Origin: Pandoraea capi
GTDB taxonomy: Bacteria; Pseudomonadota; Gammaproteobacteria; Burkholderiales; Burkholderiaceae
DNA length: 64,000 nt
Direction of reading: 5' to 3'
Assembly (NCBI RefSeq): GCF_902459735.1
Contig: NZ_CABPRV010000004.1
Coordinates: forward strand, 124,001 to 188,000
Positions 1-8,600 of this stretch are shown one piece after another (position 1 is the first letter of the stretch; each line of letters starts with the position of its first letter). The notes under the pieces were generated by a model. It was given only the letters and a program-made list of their open reading frames with translations. It had not been told where the DNA came from and made no database searches. Made by a program: the position numbers and the translations under genes.

Positions 1-16
1 AGCCCTTCGTTTTTCA

Positions 17-41
17 GCCTCCCGCCGGTCCGGCGGGAGGC
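17..41. other. GC-rich hairpin at window edge
   Basis: A perfect 10-bp inverted repeat (GCCTCCCGCC / GGCGGGAGGC) with a 5-nt loop lies just past the stop of the minus-strand DUF3100 gene. It is not followed by a T-run on either strand, so it may be a factor-dependent terminator or mRNA 3' hairpin rather than a canonical intrinsic terminator. Confidence 0.45.
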
Positions 42-113
42 ATTCACCTACGTATCAACACCGATCTCTGCGGCGTGCGCGACCTGTCACCGTCACGCCG
101 CCGCGATCACGCA

Positions 114-1481
114 TTACACGTGGAAGAATTCGGCAATGATCGCGGCACCGAGGAACGTGCCGGCGTTCGCGAGGAACGACACGACCACGATGCGCCAGCC
201 CAGACGACGGAAGGCAGGCACGTCCTTGGCGACCGACAGACCCGCGTACGTCAGCATCGGCGTGACGAGCGACAGGAAGTTGATCTTGCCCGTGAACTGC
301 TCGACGACCGGAGCGAACGGGAAAGCAGGCGAGGTCAGGAACATCGCGATCAGCGACACCCAGCACACGGCCGGCACCTTGCGGCGCGTGATGAAGTACA
401 GCGCTTCGCCGACGATCACGGCCGCGATGATGATCAGCATGCCCGGCACGCCGTCGAGGAACGGCGTCTTGAAGGCCATGCTGTTACCGACCAGCGCCAG
501 TGCGCTGGAGAAGACCCAGGCGAACAGACGCGCACCGAAGTTCATCTCGACGGTGTGGGCCTTGCTGGCTTGCTTCAGTTCCTTGGCGGCGTCTGCGTCG
601 GCCACGGCAGCGGCTTCGGCATTGGCACGGCCGCGCTTGCTCATGCGGCCCAGCACCGGCTCCATCACGCGATAGCCCCACACGGCGAGCGGCAGCGAGA
701 TGAACAGGGTGAAGTACGTACCGATGGTCGTCGTGATCAGGTTCGACGCCGCAGCGAACGTCGCCACTTCCTTGGCGACTTCCGGCGTCTGCTGGGCCGC
801 GATGGCACCGGCAGCGGCGGCCATCATCGAACCCGAGCCCACACCGGCGCCCATGGCGAGCGAGTGCGGATGGAACAGGTTCAGGCTGGCGACGAAGCCC
901 GCGAACAGCGAGATGAACACGGCACCGAAGATCGTGCCCGTCAGGTACTCGGCCAGCACGCCACGGCCTTCCGGCGAATCGAAGCCGTACTTTTCACCGA
1001 TGATGGCGAGGCTCGGCTCACGGCCGACCGAGAAGGTCGCACCGATGGCTTCACGCTTGATACCGAGCATCAGCGCGACCGGCAGGCCCAGAATGATCGT
1101 GCCCACGAAGTGGCCGAACTCCTGGAACACCAGCGCCCAGCCGGCAGCCACGAGCTTGGGCAGCGAGCCGCCCACGAGCAGGCCCAGCTTGGCGACGAAC
1201 AGCAGCAGCGCCGGTTGCAGAATGGCCGCTGCCTTGTGCTGCATCGGCAGATCGATCTGCGCGAAACGCGGCAAACGCGATTGCGACAGGCCCAACGCCG
1301 CGCCGAGCAGCAGCGCCCAGACCATCGGCAACAACACGATCTTGCCGTGACCGGCACTGATGCTGATCGCGCCGATCAGCTCCGCGATCACGAGGATCAC
1401 GATTGCCCACACATACAGGCGCACGCCATCGCTGAAGGCGCCTCCCTGCGGCTTTGCCGCGTTTTGTTCCATGACTGCCAT
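114..1481 (-). CDS. DUF3100 family multi-pass membrane protein
   Basis: 455 residues with about ten hydrophobic segments and an internal hydrophilic loop (about residues 300-325, Ala/Lys-rich) between two membrane halves. It resembles the DUF3100 family of predicted inner-membrane proteins, whose substrate is unknown to me. The start at 1481 is chosen because GGAGA lies 6 nt upstream; the open frame continues to 1859, but that extension is Arg-rich and not membrane-like. It is the most downstream member of a minus-strand cluster with an aldehyde dehydrogenase, a 3-hydroxyisobutyrate-dehydrogenase-like enzyme and a VOC protein. Uptake or export of a substrate or product of that pathway is a reasonable inference, not something the sequence shows. 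Confidence 0.75.
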   Translation of the reverse strand: MAVMEQNAAKPQGGAFSDGVRLYVWAIVILVIAELIGAISISAGHGKIVLLPMVWALLLGAALGLSQSRLPRFAQIDLPMQHKAAAILQPALLLFVAKLGLLVGGSLPKLVAAGWALVFQEFGHFVGTIILGLPVALMLGIKREAIGATFSVGREPSLAIIGEKYGFDSPEGRGVLAEYLTGTIFGAVFISLFAGFVASLNLFHPHSLAMGAGVGSGSMMAAAAGAIAAQQTPEVAKEVATFAAASNLITTTIGTYFTLFISLPLAVWGYRVMEPVLGRMSKRGRANAEAAAVADADAAKELKQASKAHTVEMNFGARLFAWVFSSALALVGNSMAFKTPFLDGVPGMLIIIAAVIVGEALYFITRRKVPAVCWVSLIAMFLTSPAFPFAPVVEQFTGKINFLSLVTPMLTYAGLSVAKDVPAFRRLGWRIVVVSFLANAGTFLGAAIIAEFFHV

Positions 1482-1921
1482 CTGGGTCTCCACTGCACTT
1501 GCTATTGAACCGGTCCGGTGCCGTTCGCCCGTCGCTTTTGGCGACGATGCGGCGGGTCGACGAACATGTCGGTGATTAAGGACGTTCGGCACGCCGCCCG
1601 TCCGGTCGCAAGACCGGCGGACTTTTCGGCATGACGGTGCGTGAACGCCCGCCATGTTGGCACGCCTTGGTGACAGCAACAGCGTTTCCGCGCCGAACCG
1701 CCCGAGGGCGGCATTATACGCGGTCAAAAACCCCGTTTCGGCCCCGTGTCCCGCAGGCTGAAACGGTCGTGTGCAGGACGACGTCTCACGACCGGCGCCC
1801 GGCACACTTTCTGCACTTTTACGTCGCGTTCGCCCCCCATTGCCGGTAAGTGAACGCACGATGACAGCACGACCTCACGGTTCGCCGGCCTCATGCCGAC
1901 CGGCAAACCGTCACACTGGGA
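1482..1921. other. 440-bp gap between DUF3100 gene and ALDH
   Basis: No convincing gene: the open frames are Arg/Pro-rich frame shadows. A short GC hairpin (CCGCC-CGAG-GGCGG, about 1698-1711) lacks a T-run. The gap probably holds the 3' end of the ALDH transcript and a separate promoter for the DUF3100 gene, but I cannot point to a clear promoter. Confidence 0.4.
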
Positions 1922-3436
1922 TCAGACGTAGCCAAACGGCGTGGCCGGATTGGCCGCCGTCTCGACCCAGACGCTCTTCGTCTGCGTGTACTCGTAGAGC
2001 GCTTCCACACCGCTGGAGCGGCCGTAACCGCTGTGGTTGTAGCCACCGAACGGCGAGGCGACGTTGATCGTCTTGTAGCCGTTGATCCAGAACGTGCCGG
2101 CGTTGACCTGCGACGCCACACGGTGCGCACGTGCGACGTCCTGCGTCCAAACGGCGCCGGCCAGACCGAACTCGCTGTCGTTGGCGATCGCGAGCGCTTC
2201 TTCTTCCGTGTCGAACGGGATCGCCACGACCACCGGGCCGAAGATTTCCGTGCGGGCCACGCCCATGGTGTTGTTCGCGTCAGCCAGTACCGTCGGACGC
2301 ACGAAGAAGCCGCCGTCGCTACGCTGCTGCGAACCGGCCGCCAGACGCGCACCGCCTTCGACGCCCGCGTCGATCATGTTCATCACGTGCTGATACTGCG
2401 TGCGATTGCAGATCGGGCCGACTTCGGTCGTATCGTCCAGCGGCTCGCCCACGCGAATCTTCTCGGCGCCGCGCGCCAGCATCTCGACCATCTGGTCGTA
2501 CACGCCGCGCTGCACCAGCAGACGCGAGCCTGCCACGCAGCTTTGTCCGGCGCTCGAGAAGATCGCGGCCTGTGCGCCAAGGCAGGCGCGCTTGAGATCC
2601 GCATCGTCGAACACGATGTTGGCGGACTTGCCGCCCAGCTCCAGCACGCTCGGCAGCAGGCGCTGCGCAGCGGCCGTGGCGATCTTGCTGCCGGTGGCCG
2701 GCGAGCCGACGAACACGACCTTCTTGATGACCGGATGCGAAATGGCGGCTTGCCCTGTCGTGTGACCGAAACCGGCGAGCACGTTGATCAGACCGCGCGG
2801 CACACCGGCCTGCTCGGCGAGTGCGGCGACCACCAGCGAGCTGGCCGGCGTGAGTTCCGACGGCTTGAGCAGCACGCCATTGCCCATGGCGATGGCCGGG
2901 GCGAGTTGCCAGCCACAGGTGAAGACCGGCGCATTCCACGGCGTGATCTGCAACACCACGCCCATGGCTTCGCGGCGGGTGTAGTTCAGGTGCGTGCTCG
3001 GCACCGGGATGACGTCGCCGAAGAACTTGTCCGTCCAGCCGGCGTAGTACTCGAACATCTCGGCCACTTTGCCGACTTCGCCGCGACAGTCGCGGATCGG
3101 CTTGCCGGCACCGATGGATTCGAGTTGTGCGAGGGCTTCGGCATTTTCGCGAATCTTCGCGCCGACGGCCTGCATCACGCGACCGCGTGCGGCGTGTGTG
3201 AGGGCCCACCAGGTCTTTTGTGCGGCCTGTGCGGCGGCGGCCGCTTGCGCCACGACATCGGCACCGGCGTCGCAATAGGTGAGCACCGTCTGGCCAGTCG
3301 CCGGGTTGACGATGTCGATGGTGGTCTCGCCACGGCCTTCGACCAGTTCGCCATTGACGAACGAACCGATGGTGCTGGCGTTGGGGAAGAACTTGGCGAA
3401 TGCGCCGAGCAAAGCGGAGGCTTGTTGGTCTGGCAT
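1922..3436 (-). CDS. NAD(P)-dependent aldehyde dehydrogenase
   Basis: 504 residues, the usual length for the ALDH superfamily, which oxidises aldehydes to carboxylates in the cytoplasm. Visible landmarks are the nucleotide-binding PWNAP segment, the catalytic-Glu motif ELGGKSAN and the nucleophile motif GQSCVAGSR. The start at 3436 (MPDQQ) has GGAG 8 nt upstream; the longer frame to 3481 lacks a ribosome site. The closest general resemblance is to betaine- or salicylaldehyde-type dehydrogenases, but the substrate cannot be read from sequence. It sits 125 bp downstream of a 3-hydroxyisobutyrate-dehydrogenase-like gene on the same strand, and the two are probably cotranscribed in one catabolic route. 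Confidence 0.9.
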   Translation of the reverse strand: MPDQQASALLGAFAKFFPNASTIGSFVNGELVEGRGETTIDIVNPATGQTVLTYCDAGADVVAQAAAAAQAAQKTWWALTHAARGRVMQAVGAKIRENAEALAQLESIGAGKPIRDCRGEVGKVAEMFEYYAGWTDKFFGDVIPVPSTHLNYTRREAMGVVLQITPWNAPVFTCGWQLAPAIAMGNGVLLKPSELTPASSLVVAALAEQAGVPRGLINVLAGFGHTTGQAAISHPVIKKVVFVGSPATGSKIATAAAQRLLPSVLELGGKSANIVFDDADLKRACLGAQAAIFSSAGQSCVAGSRLLVQRGVYDQMVEMLARGAEKIRVGEPLDDTTEVGPICNRTQYQHVMNMIDAGVEGGARLAAGSQQRSDGGFFVRPTVLADANNTMGVARTEIFGPVVVAIPFDTEEEALAIANDSEFGLAGAVWTQDVARAHRVASQVNAGTFWINGYKTINVASPFGGYNHSGYGRSSGVEALYEYTQTKSVWVETAANPATPFGYV

Positions 3437-3561
3437 GTGAAAACTCCGTGCGATGCGCTCAGACGCGCATCGTGTCGTCAAATAGAAACAAAACTTTCAG
3501 GGGCCGCTGACAGGGGCGATGACAGCCGTCGATGACAGCGGCAAGGCGATCGATTCAACGA

Positions 3562-4443
3562 TTAGGCGCGGCCCGGCTCGATGAACTGCACGATGCGGTT
3601 GAAATCCTCGTCGTCGCCCACGGTCGCGGCGCTCGCCGCCCACAGACGCCCCACTTCCGCCGACAGCGGTCCCGTGGCGAGCGTGCCCGTCTGCTCGGCC
3701 AGCGCCATGGCCAGACGCACGTCCTTGCGCATGAGCTTCATCGTGAAGCCCGAGTCGAAGGCGTCGTTGAGGATCCACGTCGGGTAGTTGGTTTGCGTGA
3801 TGCCGCTGCGGCCCGAACCGGCATTCAGACCTTCGAGCACCTGTTCCGGGGCCACACCGGCGGCCTTCGCCAGACGCATCGCCTCGCCCGCCACCACCAG
3901 ATGCGCCGCGCACATCAGGTTATTGATGAGCTTGGTCACGTGACCGGCGCCCACATCGCCGATATGCACGCGCTTGGCCGACATGGCGGCGAGCACCGGC
4001 TCGATACGGGCGATGTCGTCCGCCGAGCCGCCCAGCACCATCGTGAGTGCCCCGTTCAACGCGCCCTTCGGGCCGCCGGAGACCGGTGCATCGACCAGAG
4101 CGATGCCCTTCTCGCGCAGCGTGACGGCCAGCTTGCGGGTGCTTTCCGGGTCGGCCGTCGACGTGTCGACCACGATCAGGCCTTCGCGCCCGTTCGCGGC
4201 AATGCCGTCGGCACCGTTCACCACGGCTTCGACGACTTGCGACGTCGGCAGCGACAGCACGAGCGCGTCGGCCTCGCGTGCCAGTTCCGCGACCGAAGCG
4301 CGCAGGCCAACGCCTGCGTCGGCCAGCGCGGCACCGGCTGCCGGCGACGGATCGAAACCGAGCACCGTGAAACCGCCGCGCTGCAACGACAGCGCCATGC
4401 CGCGTCCCATATTGCCCAGTCCGACCACTCCGATGATTTTCAT
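3562..4443 (-). CDS. NAD(P)-dependent beta-hydroxyacid dehydrogenase (3-hydroxyisobutyrate dehydrogenase-like)
   Basis: 293 residues beginning with a Rossmann fingerprint GVVGLGNMGRG. The substrate-binding signature DAPVSGGPKGA and the catalytic-lysine region KLINNLM are also present. The family reduces or oxidises short beta-hydroxyacids (3-hydroxyisobutyrate, tartronate semialdehyde, 2-hydroxy-3-oxopropionate). The start at 4443 has TGGAGTC upstream, and the Arg-rich N-terminal extension of the open frame to 4665 is rejected. It lies between the VOC protein and the ALDH genes on the same strand. The exact substrate is undetermined. Confidence 0.9.
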   Translation of the reverse strand: MKIIGVVGLGNMGRGMALSLQRGGFTVLGFDPSPAAGAALADAGVGLRASVAELAREADALVLSLPTSQVVEAVVNGADGIAANGREGLIVVDTSTADPESTRKLAVTLREKGIALVDAPVSGGPKGALNGALTMVLGGSADDIARIEPVLAAMSAKRVHIGDVGAGHVTKLINNLMCAAHLVVAGEAMRLAKAAGVAPEQVLEGLNAGSGRSGITQTNYPTWILNDAFDSGFTMKLMRKDVRLAMALAEQTGTLATGPLSAEVGRLWAASAATVGDDEDFNRIVQFIEPGRA

Positions 4444-4565
4444 GTTGACTCCAGATTGACTGCGAAGATGACGCCGCCCGCACGGGCCGCGCCGCGTTGC
4501 TCCGCCCGCCGGGATCTCCGGCCGACGCTTGGAAAGCGGATAGAAGGCGATAGGAAGCCGCCGCG

Positions 4566-5465
4566 CTAGTGGTTCACGAACTCCAGCACGACGTTGCCGG
4601 CGAACTCGGGCTCCACCACCAACCCGTGCTCGTTGTAGCCGTAGGGCACGCCGTTCTCGCGCCACAGCGCTTCGACGTGGGCCAGGTCCGGCGTGAGCAG
4701 CGTGATCGCAACGGCATGGGTGCGCACGCCCTGCGCCATCGGCAACCCGACCGCTGCGTAACGCGCCTCGGCCCGCTGCGGCGACATGGCGCGCAGATGA
4801 CCGCAGCCGGTGTCGGCGACCGCCCCGCCCTCATAGAGATCGACATGCCGCGCGCCGTACATGCGCTGCCAGCGCGTGGCGAGCGTGCGCAGCGACGCCG
4901 CATCGGGCGTCACATAAGTGACACCGACGATATTGGTCACCCCGTTCGCGTGGTTCTGCCACTCCGGCACCCAGATCAACTCCGGGCGATGCTGGTGACA
5001 AATGAAATTGGAGACGTCGCCGAGCGTATCGTCGATGAACAGCCCCAGCGTGACCACGACCTCGTCGGGCGTGCCATCGGGTTTGCGCATCGCGCGGCGG
5101 AAATCGAGCATGCCTTGCGATTCGAGCCCCGCCTGCGCCAGCCGGGAGTGGTCGGCGCGGGCGTCCTTGCTGTGAAGTGCGACGAGCGATACGCCTTCTT
5201 CGCGTACGAGGAAGTCGCCGAGATAGCGTCCGAAGCAGAAATCGCCCACGGCATTCGTGCCGAACTTGCTGGCGTTGTCCACGCCGATCAGCTCGATGAA
5301 GTTGTCGCCGAACATCATGAGCGACGTGACGGTGCCCCACGGGTGATACGACACCGGCGACGGGGCGAAGCCCATGCGCGCGTAATGCGCCAGCCGCCGC
5401 GGATGGTCATGCACAGTGACCAGCGGATGATCGATGCCGAATCGCGTATTGCGCGGAGGAATCAT
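4566..5465 (-). CDS. VOC superfamily protein (glyoxalase-like)
   Basis: 299 residues. The N-terminal half (GIDHPLVTVHD, about residues 8-18, and the conserved FIELIGV stretch) and the C-terminal half (THAVAITLLTPD) each look like a vicinal-oxygen-chelate module, as in glyoxalase-like PF13468 proteins. A metal-dependent lyase, dioxygenase-like or isomerase activity is possible; the reaction is unknown. The start at 5465 has GGAG 8 nt upstream. It is the promoter-proximal gene of the minus-strand cluster and is divergent from a LysR regulator that probably controls it. Confidence 0.8.
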   Translation of the reverse strand: MIPPRNTRFGIDHPLVTVHDHPRRLAHYARMGFAPSPVSYHPWGTVTSLMMFGDNFIELIGVDNASKFGTNAVGDFCFGRYLGDFLVREEGVSLVALHSKDARADHSRLAQAGLESQGMLDFRRAMRKPDGTPDEVVVTLGLFIDDTLGDVSNFICHQHRPELIWVPEWQNHANGVTNIVGVTYVTPDAASLRTLATRWQRMYGARHVDLYEGGAVADTGCGHLRAMSPQRAEARYAAVGLPMAQGVRTHAVAITLLTPDLAHVEALWRENGVPYGYNEHGLVVEPEFAGNVVLEFVNH

Positions 5466-5733
5466 CAAGTGTCTCCGAAGGGCTCGGGGGCTCACGCGGC
5501 GCGACCGTTCGTGAGTCATGCCGGGCCCGGGGCCGCGCGTCATCCCGCAGGATCGCTCACCCTGACACCCCACCGTGTCGTCACATCCGGTCACATCGAA
5601 ACTGGCGCGGAATCGGGCCGCCGACACCGGGCCTCGCCTGGGTTCGTTGCCCGGCGTTGGGGCCGATCCGCATGAGTCGCAGTGTGGATTGAAAAAAAAT
5701 GACGCTCAATGACAACGCTTGAAGATTTTTGTT

Positions 5734-5744
5734 CTAATTATTAG
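5734..5744. promoter_or_regulatory. AT-rich palindrome in the VOC/LysR divergent promoter
   Basis: CTAAT-T-ATTAG lies in an AT-rich patch immediately before the LysR start at 5755 and about 270 bp from the divergent VOC gene. Small dyads in such positions are typical LysR binding cores. No binding evidence is available. Confidence 0.35.
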
Positions 5745-5754
5745 TCTTTAGGGT

Positions 5755-6789
5755 ATGACACCTGCCATCAACGAAAGCCGTTTGTCCTATCTGTACGAGG
5801 CCGTCCAGTGCGGCACGGTGCGCGCCGCCGCCGACAGACTCGACATCGCCCCCTCCGCCGTCAGCCGTCAGATCGCCTTACTGGAAGCCGAACTGGCCCT
5901 GCCGCTCATCGAGCGTCACAAACGCGGCGTGCATCTGACGCAGGCCGGTCGTCTGCTCATGGAGTACTACCGGGAGCAGCGTGCGCACCAGGAGGACTTG
6001 CTGGCCAAGCTTCAGGAAGTGCGCGGGTTGCGGCGCGGGCACATCCGGCTGGCGGTCGGCGAAGGCTTCGTCAGCGACCTGATGGGCGCGCCGCTGCAAT
6101 ATTTCTGCAAACGTTATCCGGACATCACGCTCACGCTGGATCTGGCCGGTACCAACGAGGTCATGCGTCTGGTCGCGGAAGACGACGCCGATATCGGACT
6201 GGTCTACAACCCGCCCGCCGAACCCAAGATCGTCTCGCGCGCCCAGATGGCGCAGCCGGTGCACGCGATCGTCGCGCCCGGCTCTCCGCTGATCGCGCAA
6301 GCGGCGAACGCCGCCGCGACCCAGGCCGCCGAAGCGATGAGGGCGATGGGGGCGACGAAAGCCACCAAGGCCATCCAGGCGGGAGATGCCACCCATGCAG
6401 ACGGGAGACACCAGCCCGGCGCCCTCACGCTCGACGCCCTCTACGATGTGCCGCTCGCGCTCATGCACGGCGCTTACGGCACGCGGCAGTTGATGGAGTT
6501 GGCCGAACAATCCGAAAAGCACCGACTCACGCCCACGGTCACCACGAACTCGATTTCCGTGCTCAAGCACTTCGTGCGCGCAGGGCTGGGCGCGACCTTT
6601 CTGCCGACGTTCGCCGTCTCGCAGGAAATCGAAGCGGGGGTGCTGTGCGCCGTGCCTATCGACCATCCGATTCTCAACAGCGCCGAGGCCCACCTGATCA
6701 CGCGTGCCGGGCGCCGCCTGTCCGGCGCGGCCAACCGCCTGCTCACCCACCTCGCGAGCAAGATGGAGGCCTTCGGCGCGCCGGGTTGA
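5755..6789 (+). CDS. LysR family transcriptional regulator
   Basis: 344 residues with an N-terminal winged HTH (TVRAAADRLDIAPSAVSRQI, about residues 21-40) and a periplasmic-binding-like effector domain. It is divergent from the VOC/dehydrogenase/DUF3100 cluster, so control of that cluster is the natural inference. It is about 40 residues longer than usual because of an Ala/Thr-rich low-complexity insert at about residues 182-222 (6298-6420) inside the effector domain. Spacing to the upstream ribosome site is poor (AGGGT directly before ATG), so expression may be low. Confidence 0.92.
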   Translation: MTPAINESRLSYLYEAVQCGTVRAAADRLDIAPSAVSRQIALLEAELALPLIERHKRGVHLTQAGRLLMEYYREQRAHQEDLLAKLQEVRGLRRGHIRLAVGEGFVSDLMGAPLQYFCKRYPDITLTLDLAGTNEVMRLVAEDDADIGLVYNPPAEPKIVSRAQMAQPVHAIVAPGSPLIAQAANAAATQAAEAMRAMGATKATKAIQAGDATHADGRHQPGALTLDALYDVPLALMHGAYGTRQLMELAEQSEKHRLTPTVTTNSISVLKHFVRAGLGATFLPTFAVSQEIEAGVLCAVPIDHPILNSAEAHLITRAGRRLSGAANRLLTHLASKMEAFGAPG

Positions 6790-7441
6790 CGCCCCAAGCG
6801 CGCCGACGCCGCATGGCAGAGGCATGGGGCACGAGCATGCGTCAAAGGCATGCATCAACGACATGAAACGGCCGAATGAAAGCGTCCGACCGTATCTTTC
6901 GATACGCAAAGGAATGCGCAACGCCGTTTCGGTTGCTGGCACGCAACACTCGACGCCCTAAGCCTTTCCCTTATATTGCGTACCGGAAAATTCGGATATA
7001 AAGAAGCCAATCAGGGAAACGGGTGCTTCTTCGTCATCCGGCTGGCGTCGTACGAATCGTGTTGTACGAGTCGCGTTGTACTTACGTCGCACTACGAGAC
7101 AAATAAGTCCGCCCGTTCCCGCCACTCATTCCGGTCGCATGGCAACGCGCGCGTGCGCGTTGCCGCCGACCTAACGCCAGTGGACCGCCATGACGACGAC
7201 CTGTGAAAACCAGAGCGTGACTGTCGTACCGGCATCACTCGCAACCGGCCGCGTTCCCCCATGCGGCGCCCGTTGCCCAGGCGTTCCCGATTGCCGATTT
7301 CTCGTCACTCGTAACGAAATTTCAGGCTTTTCCGACGATGTCGCAGACCGCTCCCGCTCGGGCGCGCTACGACGACGACGGTCATAACCACGCGAAAGAG
7401 GTGCGGGGCGCAACGCAATATCGCAACCTGGGGAGCAGATC
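6790..7441. other. 652-bp gap before porin
   Basis: No gene I can support. An AT-richer stretch at about 6960-7030 and three degenerate copies of a roughly 15-bp unit with core TTGTAC/TCGTACGA (7047-7090) lie here. The end of the gap should carry the porin promoter and its long leader. A 65-codon frame at 7190-7387 has no ribosome site or family features. Confidence 0.4.
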
Positions 7442-8506
7442 ATGAAAAAGAAGCTCATTGCAGCCAGCCTGCTGTGCGGCATCGGTACGTTCGCGCACGC
7501 GCAAACTAGCGTGCAACTCTACGGCCGCGTCGATGGCGGCTTTCAGTTCATGAACAATTTGCAGGACGGCAACGGCGGCACCGCCTCGCGCTGGAGTGCG
7601 CAGGGCGGCGATTACGGCACGAGCCTGTTCGGCCTGCGCGGCTACGAGGATCTTGGGCAGGGATTGCATGCCGTATTCAATCTGGAAGGCGGATTCCAGT
7701 TGATGAACGGCTTCAACAACAACGGCTCGGGATCGATCTTCGACCGTCGCGCGCTGGTCGGTTTCAACTCGCGCTCGTGGGGGCAACTCACGCTCGGTCG
7801 CAACCTGTTCATCAGCAACGGGGTCTGGGACTTCGATCCGTTCCAGCAGCAGGCCTTCTCGTCGGCGTCGCTCGTGCGGGGTCGTAACTGGCCGCAGGCG
7901 AGCAACACCGTCAACTATCAGAGCCCGAACTGGTACGGCTTCGACGTCGCGGGTCAGTATGCTTTCTCCAACATCGCCGGCCAGTTCAACAACGGCCGGG
8001 GCATGGGCGCGCAATTGACCTACACGCACGACCGCTTCCAGTTGCGCGCGTTGTACGACGAAATTCGCGACACCAACGGACGCTTCACCGACGTGTTCGC
8101 CACCTCGCGCGAATACTTCGCGGGCGCCAACGTCTTCCTGAACCGCTTCACGATTTCGTTGGGTTACACGCACATGTCGGCCCCCGACGCGCCAGCGCCC
8201 GACTTTGCTACCCGCGCCGACCATTACTGGGCAGGCGTGAAGTATCAGGCGACGCCCGTGTGGGCGGCAAACGCCGCGGTCTATCACGTGAACGTGCCGG
8301 GGGGGTTCGGACACGCGACGATGTTCGAACTGGGCACGACCTACAACCTCTCGAAGCGCACGTTCCTGTACGGCACCGTCGCATACGTGAAGAACAGCGC
8401 GAACCAGAGCTTCTCGGTCGCCGCGATTCCGAGCGATTCGCTCGACAATCCGCCGGCGGGCAAGAGCCAGACCGGTGCCTACATCGGGGTCTCGCACTCG
8501 TTCTGA
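7442..8506 (+). CDS. Gram-negative porin (OpcP/OmpC-like trimeric porin)
   Basis: 354 residues with a signal peptide cleaved after AHA (about residue 20) and a mature start QTSVQLYGRVDGGF. This is the hallmark of the Burkholderiales general porin family, as are the terminal Phe (VSHSF) and alternating beta-strand pattern. It forms a 16-stranded outer-membrane channel for small solutes. GGGAG lies 7 nt before the ATG. It is monocistronic and ends in a strong bidirectional terminator that it shares with the convergent autotransporter gene. Confidence 0.95.
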   Translation: MKKKLIAASLLCGIGTFAHAQTSVQLYGRVDGGFQFMNNLQDGNGGTASRWSAQGGDYGTSLFGLRGYEDLGQGLHAVFNLEGGFQLMNGFNNNGSGSIFDRRALVGFNSRSWGQLTLGRNLFISNGVWDFDPFQQQAFSSASLVRGRNWPQASNTVNYQSPNWYGFDVAGQYAFSNIAGQFNNGRGMGAQLTYTHDRFQLRALYDEIRDTNGRFTDVFATSREYFAGANVFLNRFTISLGYTHMSAPDAPAPDFATRADHYWAGVKYQATPVWAANAAVYHVNVPGGFGHATMFELGTTYNLSKRTFLYGTVAYVKNSANQSFSVAAIPSDSLDNPPAGKSQTGAYIGVSHSF

Positions 8507-8533
8507 CGTCGCACGACGTCTCGCCGCAAGCAC

Positions 8534-8571
8534 AAAGCCCCCGGCCAGTGAAGTCACTGGCCGGGGGCTTT
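8534..8571. terminator. Bidirectional intrinsic terminator between porin and autotransporter
   Basis: Near-perfect 16-18-bp stem (arms starting AAAGCCCCCGGCCAGTGA and its complement) with a tiny loop. It lies between the converging porin stop (8506) and autotransporter stop (8601). Only three T/A flank the stem, but its strength and position make termination likely in both directions. Confidence 0.85.
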
Positions 8572-8600
8572 GTCGTTGACACGTGGCGGGTCAGCGCCCG

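Noticed and set aside
75-1508. Long plus-strand open frame over the DUF3100 gene
   Set aside because: Arg/His/Asp-rich shadow of the real minus-strand gene, with no ribosome site or family pattern.
7190-7387. Possible small protein before the porin
   Set aside because: Cys/Pro/Arg-rich, no ribosome site, no homologous feature; treated as noncoding leader.
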